A stretch of 64,000 nt of DNA, from the NCBI GenBank assembly GCA_946800325.1, contig OX326961.1, positions 40,166,543 through 40,230,542 of the forward strand. The letters run 5' to 3'. The notes beneath the pieces were generated by a model that saw nothing but the letters and a program-made list of their open reading frames with translations, made no database searches and was not told where the DNA came from. The position numbers and the translations under genes are program-made. Origin of the DNA: Luzula sylvatica. Taxonomy: Eukaryota > Streptophyta > Magnoliopsida > Poales > Juncaceae. Shown here one piece after another: positions 22,174 to 32,800 of the stretch (position 1 is the stretch's first letter; every line of letters begins with the position of its first letter).

Positions 22174-24543
22174 ATGGCCGAACTTAACCCAGTTGTACAA
22201 CCTTCATCATCTAATCCAATAAATACCATCCTGAAATCGAACATCTCAAACTCACGTGAGTTAGATGGAACCAATTGGAGTTCTTGGAAGAAATGCATGT
22301 TGAATGCATTCGCTCTCCAAGGGCTTGACAAGGTAGTGTTACGAGGCTTCGTCTCAGTCCAAGATGTCGACGATGCCGGTAACATAACCTACCCTGCTCA
22401 AACTAGAGAAGACATAACTAATGATATATACGCTCAAAACTTGATACTCAATAATGTGATTAGTTCTATCGGATCTCTAGTTGACCATTGCGAAACCTCA
22501 TATGAAATGTGGCGTATGCTTAATGAGAGATACGAGGGTACATCTCAAATGAGGAGAACAAATATCATCGGACTCGAACAAGAATTCAACAATCTCCGAA
22601 TGATTGAGGGAGAGTCCGTTGATATAATTTGGGCAAAAATTAATGTACTTAAAACCCGATATGCCGCCCAACATGCACCTCTCACTGATGATCGAATTAT
22701 TGCACGATTACTTCAAGCCATGCCCCGTAGTTGGGAATCTTTACGTGTAGCTTTAGGTACGGCAATTGCATCACAAGATCTCACCCCCGAAGAATTGATA
22801 AGTCAATTCCGAAATTTCGAGATTCGCCTCAAGCAACTAGATGAGGAGTATGGAATCGCTCCATCTACCTCTCAATCCAAAGCAGTAGCTTTGCCCGCCG
22901 TAAACTCGAGCAATGAGGACAATGAGATAGACGATCTAACCCTACGACTACTAGAGTGGCAAAGAGATGAAAAACGATTCAACGAGAATCGGAAAGAAAA
23001 GGGGTTAAAGCCCCATTGCTTTTGGTGCAAGAAAGGTGGACACATGATGGAGTCATGTTGGACACTTCACCCCGAAAATTCCCGTTGGTTCAAAAAGGAT
23101 GATGACCGAAAAGATCGGGAAAGGCGAGAACCTCGACACGAAAGGAGATACGAGGATAAAGGCCGAGAAGATAACCAAAAATATAAAGGTAAGGAATATA
23201 AAAAGAAAAAGGCTTATAAAGCAAATATTGATTGTAGGTGGGGCGAAACGGATGGATCAAGTTCATCATCCGAATCTGATGGTCCATCAAACCGACACAC
23301 CGCTAATCTAGCACTTATGGTAAGAATCGACCCTCCATCGATGAGCGTTGTGGAAGCTGCAATTCAAAGTCTACGAATTGAACGAGGTCCAACTCCAATG
23401 TCTCGCACTCCCGTGGTCATAAGTGTCGAAACGTCTACGCCTACTCCAAAACTGACACATGATCAAAATCATGAGGTACGCATCCACTCTATACCTAACG
23501 TAGAACTATCACCTCAACTTCAATACTCACCCTCGTTAAAATTAGAACTTGAGTCATGTGACGAATTCCTGAGGGATGACGGGGACTCTCAACAATATGA
23601 GGGAGAACTTGAGAGTTCAACACAAGCTCTCAAGGATAAGGTAGTTTCTCTTGAACTATCTATTTTGGCATTTAAATCTCAAATAAATGAATTTAAAGGA
23701 TTTTCAAAATGTGAGTGTCAAGCCTTAAAAGGCGAGATTTCACATCTAAAAGTCGAACTTCTAAACTATAAAATTGAATATGATTCATTGAAGAAGGCTT
23801 GTGCATCTATTGCATCACGTTCTCCATCATTGGATGAAATTTTGAAATCGTCATTCATGGGACAAAAGCCCAATGACAAATCCGGTTTAGGATATAAGAA
23901 GAATAACGGTAATAAACCCGATTCTTCCAACTCCAAAAATCAAAAATCAAAATGGGAGAACAATCGAGTTAGTAGTCATGGAAATGCGTTTATGTACCAT
24001 GATTACAACAAGGGTAAGAATGTGAAAAAGGAACAACCTAAACGTACTAAACATAATTATAGGAATAATCATTTCACACAAAATTCACATCCTAGACATG
24101 ACAATTTGGGAAGAACCGATTGCTTGTTCAAACGGGGACCAAATGGTTACTTCTATGAAGTGACAAACTACACCGAGGCTTCGTATCAAAAAGGGGCTCC
24201 CAAACACTACACCAACACACAAAAATATTTTCAACCAAAACAAGTTAAATCGAAACAATTTAAATCAAATGAATTTCCATCAACTAAATTTCATCAAATG
24301 CCAAAATCGATAATTCCCCAGAGAAGCGACTCAAATCAACTCTCTAACTATTTTGTGAAGAGTTCCACAACCACAGATAAGCCAACCGTGGCCGTTTGTA
24401 ATTATTGTTGCAAAAGTGGTCATATCTCGTCAAATTGTGATCTTCGCAATCCAAAATTGACATCAAATGTCGTTTGGATGCGCAAAGATCGTCACACGAT
24501 GGGTCCCTCTACCTCATACGGTGTTGGACCCCCTAGGGCTTAA
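22174..24543 (+). CDS. gag: Gag of element A, Sirevirus type, 789 aa
   Basis: Intact frame. I chose ATG 22174 (MAELNPVV) because B's gag starts at the equivalent codon; upstream in-frame codons lack ATG. Residues about 25-230 match the copia-type gag domain (DUF4219/UBN2), with NWSSWKKCM and a conserved SYEMWRMLNERYEGTS. A first zinc knuckle CX2CX4HX4C is at about 282-295, a Lys/Arg/Glu-rich tract follows, then a coiled-coil-like region at about 482-540, a basic Asn-rich stretch, and a second CX2CX4HX4C knuckle at about 741-754. Two knuckles flanking a long spacer are typical of Sirevirus gag. The frame stops right after GPPRA, where related elements would continue into protease. B ends at the same residues, so the loss of pol predates both. 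The protein should form cytoplasmic particles around element RNA. Confidence 0.9.
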   Translation: MAELNPVVQPSSSNPINTILKSNISNSRELDGTNWSSWKKCMLNAFALQGLDKVVLRGFVSVQDVDDAGNITYPAQTREDITNDIYAQNLILNNVISSIGSLVDHCETSYEMWRMLNERYEGTSQMRRTNIIGLEQEFNNLRMIEGESVDIIWAKINVLKTRYAAQHAPLTDDRIIARLLQAMPRSWESLRVALGTAIASQDLTPEELISQFRNFEIRLKQLDEEYGIAPSTSQSKAVALPAVNSSNEDNEIDDLTLRLLEWQRDEKRFNENRKEKGLKPHCFWCKKGGHMMESCWTLHPENSRWFKKDDDRKDRERREPRHERRYEDKGREDNQKYKGKEYKKKKAYKANIDCRWGETDGSSSSSESDGPSNRHTANLALMVRIDPPSMSVVEAAIQSLRIERGPTPMSRTPVVISVETSTPTPKLTHDQNHEVRIHSIPNVELSPQLQYSPSLKLELESCDEFLRDDGDSQQYEGELESSTQALKDKVVSLELSILAFKSQINEFKGFSKCECQALKGEISHLKVELLNYKIEYDSLKKACASIASRSPSLDEILKSSFMGQKPNDKSGLGYKKNNGNKPDSSNSKNQKSKWENNRVSSHGNAFMYHDYNKGKNVKKEQPKRTKHNYRNNHFTQNSHPRHDNLGRTDCLFKRGPNGYFYEVTNYTEASYQKGAPKHYTNTQKYFQPKQVKSKQFKSNEFPSTKFHQMPKSIIPQRSDSNQLSNYFVKSSTTTDKPTVAVCNYCCKSGHISSNCDLRNPKLTSNVVWMRKDRHTMGPSTSYGVGPPRA

Positions 24544-24676
24544 GCCTCAATGTGAAAATATACTCCCTCATTTACCATACCATAAGCCAAATATTGAGGG
24601 GGAGTGTAGTAAATGTAGCGTAATATACTATCTTAATCCCGTATAGAGTCGATTTAGTGATCACATCACAGTATAT

Positions 24677-25331
24677 AGTCCGTTCGACCGAACTTATTGT
24701 TCGTTCAGAACGAACATGTGAAACATAAGTATCCTCATCAACCTCAAATTAGTGGCCGCATCACAGTGCCAAGTGCGTTCGAACGAACAGACTATTCGTT
24801 CAGAACGAACAAATGTAATCAAGGATCCTTAGTAGAAAGGTAATCACTATTTCAGAACGAACAAATTGTTCGTTCTAACGAACTTAAAAGGATGAGAACC
24901 TGTGATTGGATATTCAAAATTTCAAAGATCAAAAGTACGCGCCAAGGACCTAACTTTGGATTTAGGATATACAGTGAGTTCGAACGCACTTAATATACGT
25001 TCGAACGCACTCATCTCATTCAGTGAATCCTCTTCATTGCGTCTTTTTGTCTTCTCAAACAGCTTCAAGTGCGTTACAACGAACAAAGGTACCGTTCGAA
25101 CGCACATGCCTCATTCATTAAACCTACCTAGTCATAAGGCTTAAACCCTTTTTCTTCGCACCTTTTAGTTTTCAATCAGTTCCATGTGCGTTCGAACGTA
25201 CAAATATGTTCGTTCTGAACGAACTCAACGAATGTTGTCCACATACACATGCAACTTAAACCTAAACAATCGCGCCTTTTCTCAGATTCATGTGCGTTCG
25301 AACGCACATATAGATCCGTTCGAACGAACTC
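24677..25331 (+). repeat. Palindromic box cluster 5' of A envelope-position ORF
   Basis: Seven pairs of 18-20-base imperfect palindromes begin near 24677, 24771, 24850, 24976, 25067, 25185 and 25289, so they recur about every 80-125 bp. Cores are CGTTCGAACG or GTTCAGAACG. Between pairs the sequence is weakly repeated, often ending 'cag.ttca' just before a box. The cluster fills most of the 991-bp gap between gag and the next gene. Possible roles are binding sites for a dimeric protein, promoter elements for the second gene, or RNA pairing sites. Confidence 0.85.
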
Positions 25332-25440
25332 ATCGTCTTTACTCTCCATCTGCATGCAACCGACCTATTCAATACATGCGATTCTTCCTCTTCCAACTCA
25401 AAGATTTGAAGAGACACCTTTTGATTCACATAAATTGCTC

Positions 25441-25463
25441 TTCATCTCTCTCTCTCTATTCAG
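25441..25463 (+). promoter_or_regulatory. Possible splice acceptor before A envelope-position ORF
   Basis: A TC-repeat tract ending ATTCAG at 25463, 72 bases before the ATG, is a textbook plant 3' splice site. Element B has a matching tract. A phrase 'gaagagacac' about 40 bases earlier is also shared by both. Confidence 0.4.
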
Positions 25464-25534
25464 ATCTCCAAACCTTTCTTTACCAAATCTCTCTTCTCTT
25501 CAAGACCCATCTTTCCCAAATTTCACAATTTCGA

Positions 25535-26938
25535 ATGGCATCCTCATCAAGAGTGAAAGGCAAGAAGAAAGTGGCAGCCACTAAAGCTAGTCGCAGCGAG
25601 CGTCTTCAAGAGACCTACAATTTCGACAACCCTCAAAATGACCACCTCTTCCGTAATCCAGAGGCAGGAATCCGGTTTAAGGAAATAGTCTCCAAGAAAG
25701 CCATTGCCAAGTGCTTCTACTATGAGTTTCCTCCTAACATCCCTCATCTGTATGACATTGTTGAGGGAATCGAGCGAAGATGGGGATTTGCAAACCTCGG
25801 GTGTCTCAATCGCCAATCTTACGACGTCATCACACGGTTATTTTACGCCAACGCCGTATTCGACCATGACGAAGAGAAGGTAACCTCATACATTCTTGGT
25901 GAGGACATTGAGATTTCAATTCGCAACTTGTGCAACCTTCTAGAACTCAAGGACGACGGAGAAAAGGTCTACAACGCCCGTAGGGGGAGACTAGAACCAG
26001 AGGTCATCGAACCCATGAAGAAAGTTATAACTAACAATTACAAATCACCCGACTCGGCCTCTCACCTTGCCGCACCCGAGAAATTCGTTCGGGAAATTGG
26101 TAACAATATTCTCACTCCTGTTGCTAAATTAAAGGCAAATCTTGAAAATAGGAATGTGATGCTTTTGTATCGCATGTGGTACCCGGATCAACTACCCATT
26201 CATGTCCCACATCTGATTCTGAGCCACATGGAAAGCATCATGAGTCAGAAAATTGCCTCCCTTCCATATGGCACGTTGATTGCCCATATGTTGGAAATTC
26301 AAGGATTCACAATCCCGGTGCAAGAGTGGGATTTTCGACCCGAGTCACCTATCAATCTGGCGTCGAAAGAAAATCTCATACGGCTTGGATACCGATACTC
26401 GAAAAACATCCAAGGATGGATAATTGACTCAAAGAAGGATGAAAAGTCGTTCCATCTTCCTAGCAATCCAACCCGCTGGGCAGAAGGTGATACCCACTCC
26501 GAGGAGGAGGACAACGCCGATCCCACCTATACCGAGCAAGGTGATGAACATGACACGGACCAGCCGAGCCGTAAGCGAAAGAAGAAGGAGCGTGCTGAAA
26601 GCTCTAATGCTCAAGAGGACCGGGATGCAAGGAGATACGCGTACATACATACGCTGTTTGAGGAAATGGATGAGCGAGCGGTGAGAAATGGACAGATGAT
26701 TCGGGACTCGATTCGGGAAGATTTCCGTGCATCGGAAGCACGAGTTCTCGAAAACGTGAATCAAAAATTTGCCGACCTCTATGTCCACCTTGGAAACCGA
26801 TTCGGGCCGTACCAGGATCCTCGTGAGCGAAATCCGCCTCCTCCCACTGACCATCCGTCGGGGTCCAACTCGGGACCATTCAACACCGATGCCTTCTTCG
26901 TGGCTGATCCGAACTCTCACCCCGGTCCTTACGAATAG
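25535..26938 (+). CDS. Envelope-position ORF of element A, 467 aa
   Basis: Start placed at ATG 25535 (MASSSRVKGKKK) because similarity to the B protein begins there and the upstream in-frame stretch is palindrome-box sequence. The N-terminus is basic. Residues about 30-300 are conserved with B, including PEAGI, YDVITRLFYANA, EKVTSYILGED, HVP followed by SHMES, and SLPYGTLIA; the pattern resembles the Transposase_32-type plant domain. An acidic tract (SEEEDN) near 325 and a strongly basic RKRKKKE near 347 follow, then a probably helical C-terminal region and a Pro-rich tail. No signal peptide or transmembrane segment can be seen. It is the only gene kept besides gag in both elements, which argues for a function in the element's life cycle. 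What it does is unknown; a nuclear nucleic-acid-binding role is my inference from charge pattern only. Confidence 0.75.
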   Translation: MASSSRVKGKKKVAATKASRSERLQETYNFDNPQNDHLFRNPEAGIRFKEIVSKKAIAKCFYYEFPPNIPHLYDIVEGIERRWGFANLGCLNRQSYDVITRLFYANAVFDHDEEKVTSYILGEDIEISIRNLCNLLELKDDGEKVYNARRGRLEPEVIEPMKKVITNNYKSPDSASHLAAPEKFVREIGNNILTPVAKLKANLENRNVMLLYRMWYPDQLPIHVPHLILSHMESIMSQKIASLPYGTLIAHMLEIQGFTIPVQEWDFRPESPINLASKENLIRLGYRYSKNIQGWIIDSKKDEKSFHLPSNPTRWAEGDTHSEEEDNADPTYTEQGDEHDTDQPSRKRKKKERAESSNAQEDRDARRYAYIHTLFEEMDERAVRNGQMIRDSIREDFRASEARVLENVNQKFADLYVHLGNRFGPYQDPRERNPPPPTDHPSGSNSGPFNTDAFFVADPNSHPGPYE

Positions 26939-27323
26939 GGCAAACGTCTATCTAGGGATGTGATGTGATCGTAGGAGTATTTTTTTTTTGTGTGTTTTGT
27001 TATTTTGATTGCTGTGGTTTGTCCGTGAGTAATTGAGAGATTAAGTTAATGTTGTGACTTGAATATTTAGGATAATGTGTGGTTATGTTGTCATGAATTT
27101 GGAACATTTCTATTGTAGTAATCTGATATTTTTCATATTTTGTGGTGGTTCTAGGAACATAAATTTCAGACCAGTTATTGTTAGCATCACAGAACCAAGT
27201 GCGTTCGAACGAACCATACTATTCGTTCCGAACGCACTCACATCACTAACCTACTTGCAAAAAAAATAAAAAAAAAATATGTGATTTGCTTACGAGCCCA
27301 TACATTCATAATATTCATTTATT

Positions 27324-27486
27324 TAGGGGGAGCTCGTATTTAGGGGGAGCCTTTCATATCGGAAGTCTCCTTGGCCCTTTTGATCTATTTCAAAATGGGG
27401 GAGAAACGATCGTACGGAAAGTTCTCAACGAAATGTTGAAACTCTCCAAACCGACAGTGTTTTGAAATTAATCAAAAGGGGGAGTT
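27324..27486 (+). promoter_or_regulatory. Polypurine tract cluster and inverted repeat of element A
   Basis: Four GGGGGAG tracts lie near 27326, 27343, 27396 and 27478; the last directly precedes the 3' LTR. Inverted arms at 27453-27476 and 27510-27532 (AGTGTTTTGAAAT and complement at the core) bracket the last tract and the LTR start. Both traits are described for Sireviruses and not for other copia lineages. Confidence 0.85.
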
Positions 27487-28757
27487 TGTTGGTTCAAATT
27501 TCCCAATGGTTGGATTATTTCAAAACACTGTCATTACTAACGTTTGCATCGAGAAAATGTGCAGGATAACACAGGTACGACATGAAGATGACGAAGAATC
27601 TCGAAGTCAAAAGAAGCACAACTAAAAGAAGATTAGAAGGAAGGCCCTTGAAGCATATCAAGAATCAAGATGTCGAAGCCTTCCGTGAGTGGGATTCGCC
27701 ACAAATAAACCTTAGGGAAAAACCAAGTAGATCTCAAATAAAATCATGTTCAAATAACAAAGAGTTCAATCAAGCAAGAAGTGCGTTCTGAACGAACTCC
27801 AAGTCCGTTCAGAACGGACTTATTACCACATATCAAAATATCATAGCTTGATTAAACCACTTGTGTCACAGGATTGTGTACGTGTCACAGGATTGTGTAC
27901 GTTCGAACGAACAAACATGTACGTTCGAACGGACACTTAGAATCCGTTCACTCACACTTTAAGTGCGTTGAACGGACTATCATCACTGTGAACACCAAAA
28001 GCAATGTATAAGTGAGTTCGTTCTGAACGGACTTTGTTCGTTCAAACGAACTAACATATGTACTTGCACGTTATTTTGAAACGGCTAGTATAAACTACAA
28101 GTGCGCTCAGAACGAACATTGTGCGTTCTGAAAGGACTTACGGTTTTCTGAAGGATTTCTATAGAGAGTATAAATAGAATCCTTGAAGGACCTTTCTCTC
28201 TCAACGCTTCACTTTCATACATTCAAAACAAAAGAGAGAAAACCTAAAGCTGTGATTATCTATATCCATTGATAGCTTGAGAAACCTCTCTTTAGATCTT
28301 TGATCTACTTTCGATATTCTCCACTAATCGTTTTCCACTCACGTGACCGATCACGTTGTAGTTCGATTAGAGAAAATTTGTAATAGGCTAGTGCAACAAC
28401 TTGTAAAGAGCCTAAGCTATAGATCGATAGAAGCGTGTAAATCGATCTAGGCAAAACCTTGTACTCGAGTGAGTTGGAATTCAATCGAAAAGCCAAAAAG
28501 AGGCGCAAGGCATTCCCGGAGACGTAGGTACTCGCAACTTAATTGAATCGGTCAATTAAGCGAGTAAAGGGTGAGTTAAGGCTACATAGCAACCACCTAT
28601 CGAACTTCGTTAAAAAACATCTTGTGTTCAAGTGTTTTTACGGTATCATCTATATCATCTAAATTATTCATTCCGCATAGTAAGTTGGGTAAATAGATAA
28701 AGTAATTGTACGGTAAATTACCTGAAATACCCCCTTCTAGGTTAGACTTAACCAACA
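27487..28757 (+). repeat. 3' LTR of element A
   Basis: Complete TGTTGG...CAACA copy, pairing with 12769-14013. The palindrome cluster spans about 27779-28138 and the TATA box lies at 28169-28177. It contains a 20-bp tandem duplication near 27875-27900 that the 5' LTR lacks. Confidence 0.9.
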
Positions 28758-28762
28758 GAGGA

Positions 28763-29030
28763 GAGAAGGAGGGGGGGGGGGGGGGGGGGGGGTTGGACTG
28801 GGCGAAGGGGGGAATAGGGGGGTTGGGAAAAGAAAGAAATGCTGGCCGGGGGGATATATATCTAAACCCTAAACCATATCACCGACGGCACATTTCATCT
28901 ACGACGGGTTTTTCATCTGCGACGGGCCGACGGTGAGCATCTGCGACGGAATATGGAATCTGCGACGGGCCGACGGAGCGTTATCTGCGACGGGCCGACG
29001 AAACATCATATATATACTACATAGGATAAG
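28763..29030. mobile_element. CACTA-like element, right part, with G-run
   Basis: After the GAGGA duplication the GA-rich target sequence resumes, with an uninterrupted G tract near 28770-28792. 'tctgcgacgggccgacgg' and close variants recur at 28913-29000, as in CACTA subterminal regions. The expected TGTTGTAGTG terminus is missing; the copia fragment that follows may have removed it. Confidence 0.45.
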
Positions 29031-29034
29031 GATG

Positions 29035-29850
29035 GTCAAAAATGTATGTATAACTATTATACAACCTTTGAAACATAAAACTGCATGCATGCACCTTTTC
29101 AGTATTCTGTTGAAACAAAATTGTTATCCAACCGACTTCATACCTTTACGAAATTTGTAGATAATCTAATTATCTTTCCAACCCAATTTGGCCCAGCTCA
29201 ATTGGAGTCCGGATGCGAAAGTTATGACGGTTTTAATAACTATATGTCAAACTGTCGCATCCTTTCGGTATTCCATTAAAACGAAAATGATAAATCGCTC
29301 AAATGAAATATATTTCTCATGAAAGTACTAGATAATCTTATGATATAACCAACCCAATTTGAACCATTCAAATTGGAGTTGTTATCTGAACGTTATGCCA
29401 GTTTTACTAAAATTATTTAAACTGAATTTTCTAGTTTTCTTCATAAAACCGTTTCTTATTAATTTAACTATGTATATCCGATAGATATGTGTATCTAATA
29501 TACACAATATTTATGACACGAACGCGTGCATTCGTTTGTCCTTATACATACCATTTTACCGTTGACCCAAAACTGTATTTCCTTCAGTCTCCCACTCAGT
29601 TTCAGATCTAGCTAAAAGGTACTTCACGCATATCATATATACACAATATTTCGAGAATCTAGCTAACGTATCCAATACGCATAGTCTATGTACATCATAT
29701 GTGCCAAAATCTTGATGAATCAAGCCCAACATAGTATGACTCGTGATGTGACTGTGTATGTTCGTTTAACGATGGCAGTAAGATGGTAAGCACTACAAGC
29801 CCATGAGCGGGATCCTGTCACTCCATCATGGCAGTAAGATATTAACAATA
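29035..29850 (-). mobile_element. 3' end fragment of a copia retrotransposon
   Basis: On the minus strand an internal stretch (29850-29600) leads to a purine tract GAGTGGGAGAC and then TGAAGGAAATACAG at 29587, the start of an LTR homologous to 2961-3972. The LTR part runs to about 29035 and is truncated. No reverse-transcriptase coding sequence is left. The internal part probably derives from the region just after RNase H. Confidence 0.65.
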
Positions 29851-32800
29851 AATGAACATTGTTATTCAAAAAAAATAAATGAACATTGAAATTAAATTAG
29901 AAAATAGTATTATTTTGTGAAAATATTTTCAAGAATATTTGTTTATATCGTTGTTTATATTTTATTATTTAATGCTAGTTTTGTATGTAAACTATATAAT
30001 AACCTAAATATTAAAATTGTTATATCAATGACATATAGTTCTTTAAAATTAGTATATGTTAAAAATATTATAGATATTTTTAAATTAATAAAATAATACG
30101 AAAAAATTCAACAAAATTAAATATGAAATATAAAAAGGTATTTTGGTTAAAAAAAATTAACGTCGTGAAATGTTAATTTTGACTCTTATAGGGGTAAATG
30201 AAAACAAAATCTTCTTTAGAAGTTTTTTTTGGAGTATCCAAAGTTAAGGTTTTTTTTTAGGATTTCAAGAAAAGATAGGTTTTATTAGAAATTTCCCCCA
30301 TGATTTTAGTGGATTTAACCCTAATACATTCATCTTTAAGCATTTGTGCAAAATCACCATTATGTTTAAAAAAATAATTTTTTGATACTTATATTTTGTG
30401 TAATCATGTTTTGTCGTATTTTCAATCGATATATGATATATAATGTAAAGTAATAATTATAACAAATTTGTTTATATTTCACAAAGGCTAGAGTATTGTA
30501 GTGGTAAAACATATGTTTAGGAATAGTGAGGTCTTGAGTTCGAAACCCTCAGGCTACTCAGGCTCCATATTTCAAAAAAAAAATTAATCCAGCCCCTCCT
30601 ATGAAATTCGCCCTCATGATACATATTTTGAATTTTTTTTTTTAATCCGGCCCCCCCCCTATGAACCCCCCCCCCCCCCTCATATATATTGGTCCTAGCT
30701 CCGCCCTTGTTCCCCGTATTCGAACCCGCTGGTAAATTTGTACCCGCGGGTATTGTCCATTACCGGAATATATTCAAATACATAAAAAAACATTAAAAAT
30801 CACCAATAATTTTAAATCCATAAAAGAAACAATATGTTCAAATACATTAAAAATCCAAATAATACAAATAATTAAGTTATAAAACATCCCAAATGTTCAA
30901 ATTATCGGATATTTTCCGGGTATTTTTGGGATACGAATTCGAATCGGGTATTTTTCGGGTAACGGATAATATGTGCGGATACAAACTTACTCCCGTATCC
31001 GAACCGAACCCGAAATAGGTATATTTTTTTTCAGGTATTACACGGCCCGTGAGTATTTTTTCAGGGAATGCCCGCCCCGTTCGGCTCGGGTATATGCGGG
31101 GTTACCCGGGTTCGGCTTTTATCCGTTCCGTTGACGTCCCTATCAAGTATGTGCCAAAACAGTTAATAATTAATGAAGTTAACAAATAGAAGAAAATAAA
31201 AAATCGAGAAATAATAGTGACTTTAGTTGTCGTCGGATGAACGAGTATATGAAATAGCTGGAACATAGCTTCCATAATCGGAATCGAAATGCAAGCGAGC
31301 TCAAAACTGGTTCCCTGTAATTATCTGGCAAAGAGATTTCATTCGCTTATTTACTTCACCGAATTCTTGAAATCCAAGGAAAGATTAGAAAATAACCTTT
31401 GTATTTGTGTAATGGGCTTGGTTTCCGGATCACGTGTTATTATCTTAGTATAGGCAAATCATGCCAAATTTGTCTTCTGATTCCAAGAATCATGAAATTT
31501 TTTGTTCTAAATATTTTTGGCAAACAATTTATTGAATTTATTATTATCTTAGTCTGTGCATATTCGAAATGATAATAAAAAAAAAATGAAAATTTCTACA
31601 TCACTAGAAGAATCAATATTTTTTCGGTCGAAAAATCCATTTTAAAAAATTTCCCTTCACGTATGAAGAAATAATATAGTTTCATTTGAAAATTTATCTG
31701 ACTCAAATATTTATAAAATAAATAAAGTAATATGATATTTAAAGATATTAATGTTTTATTAAAAATAAATATAAAAACTCGCAACCGTTGAACTTTTCGC
31801 AGTAATTACGAAAGAAAAGAACAACACAACATATCAAAATCATGTACTCTGAATACAAGTAACGCGTATATCATTGCAATCAAGTTAAATGTGGATCAAA
31901 TGTGTTAATTTGGGGGTAGTTCATAATTTGTGCAAATGTGAAATGAAGGTGGTTTCTTCACTGGATCTCTATACTATTTCTTGCAGACTTTAATCTGAAC
32001 TTCTTTAATATTTAAGAAGATGAAAATTGTACGGTTTTAATACATTATAAACAAAACCATGTACTTTACTTGTATTACATCTCCAATTCAACCATATTTA
32101 TTTAAACATTAAATATTGTTGATCTCCATAATTGATAACTTAGCTGTGATGTTGTTGAGTAATTTGCACAAGAAAAATATGAACAAAATTACGGGGAAGT
32201 TTCCAAATGATAATATTATACATGCAATTATTTCATTTTGGATAAAAATAGTCAATAATTTCATATGTTACCCTACAAACTAAAACAAATTAATATTATT
32301 GCATATCTTCATGATAGAGTACAAATACAAAAGAAATTAAAAGGACAATCCCCATGTCCATGTTACCATGATATCAAGTGGATATATTTTATTATATTAT
32401 CCAACAACGTCATGTTTACTAGCATCCAAATCCCCCCAAATTATTAGAATATTTAATCAAGAGAATTATATAATTTTTCTTGTTTAAACCCGGAAACGTC
32501 ACCTATTTTACACTCTTTGAAATACAAATTTCTTGTTTAGTGACCAACTAGGCCAAATCTTTTGATATAAACATATCTTAACCGTTAAATGTTCCTTACT
32601 AAATCTGAGTCACAATCCACATTCTCGATTTTAATTGGTGATTAATTGGAAATATGAAAATGATATACCATATAATTCCCCAATTGAATAATAATATTTT
32701 TGGATCTAGAGGTGGAAAACGAATCCACTAATGAAGGTATGATTGATAAGATCGAGATATTTATTGGAGACAAGCACAAATGGGGCACATAAAATGAGAA

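Larger units (their letters stand above)
12769..28757 (+). mobile_element. Element A: pol-less Sirevirus-type LTR retrotransposon with nested insert
   Basis: Bounded by TGTTGGTTC... and ...TTAACCAACA with GAGGA on both sides (12764-12768, 28758-28762). Without the nested element B it measures about 7.9 kb: 5' LTR, primer site (22108), gag (22174-24543), palindrome cluster, envelope-position gene (25535-26938), four polypurine tracts and 3' LTR. There is no protease, integrase, reverse transcriptase or RNase H, and only 991 bp separate the two genes. Sirevirus features are the gag layout, the repeated symmetrical boxes, the multiple polypurine tracts and the inverted repeat around the last tract. 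It must depend on enzymes from a related autonomous element. Both genes are open, so it looks fairly young. Confidence 0.9.

Noticed and set aside
25184..25534. N-terminal extension of the A envelope-position protein from an upstream ATG
   Set aside because: It translates the box array and leader, has no counterpart in B, and similarity begins at the ATG at 25535.
12769..28757. CRISPR-like array of short palindromic repeats
   Set aside because: The repeats vary, occur in LTRs and in a fixed place in two retrotransposons, lack uniform spacers, and the genome is a plant's.
30485..30580. SINE with box-B-like 'gagttcgaaaccc'
   Set aside because: Box A is weak and no flanking duplication could be found, so it is only mentioned within the spacer entry.
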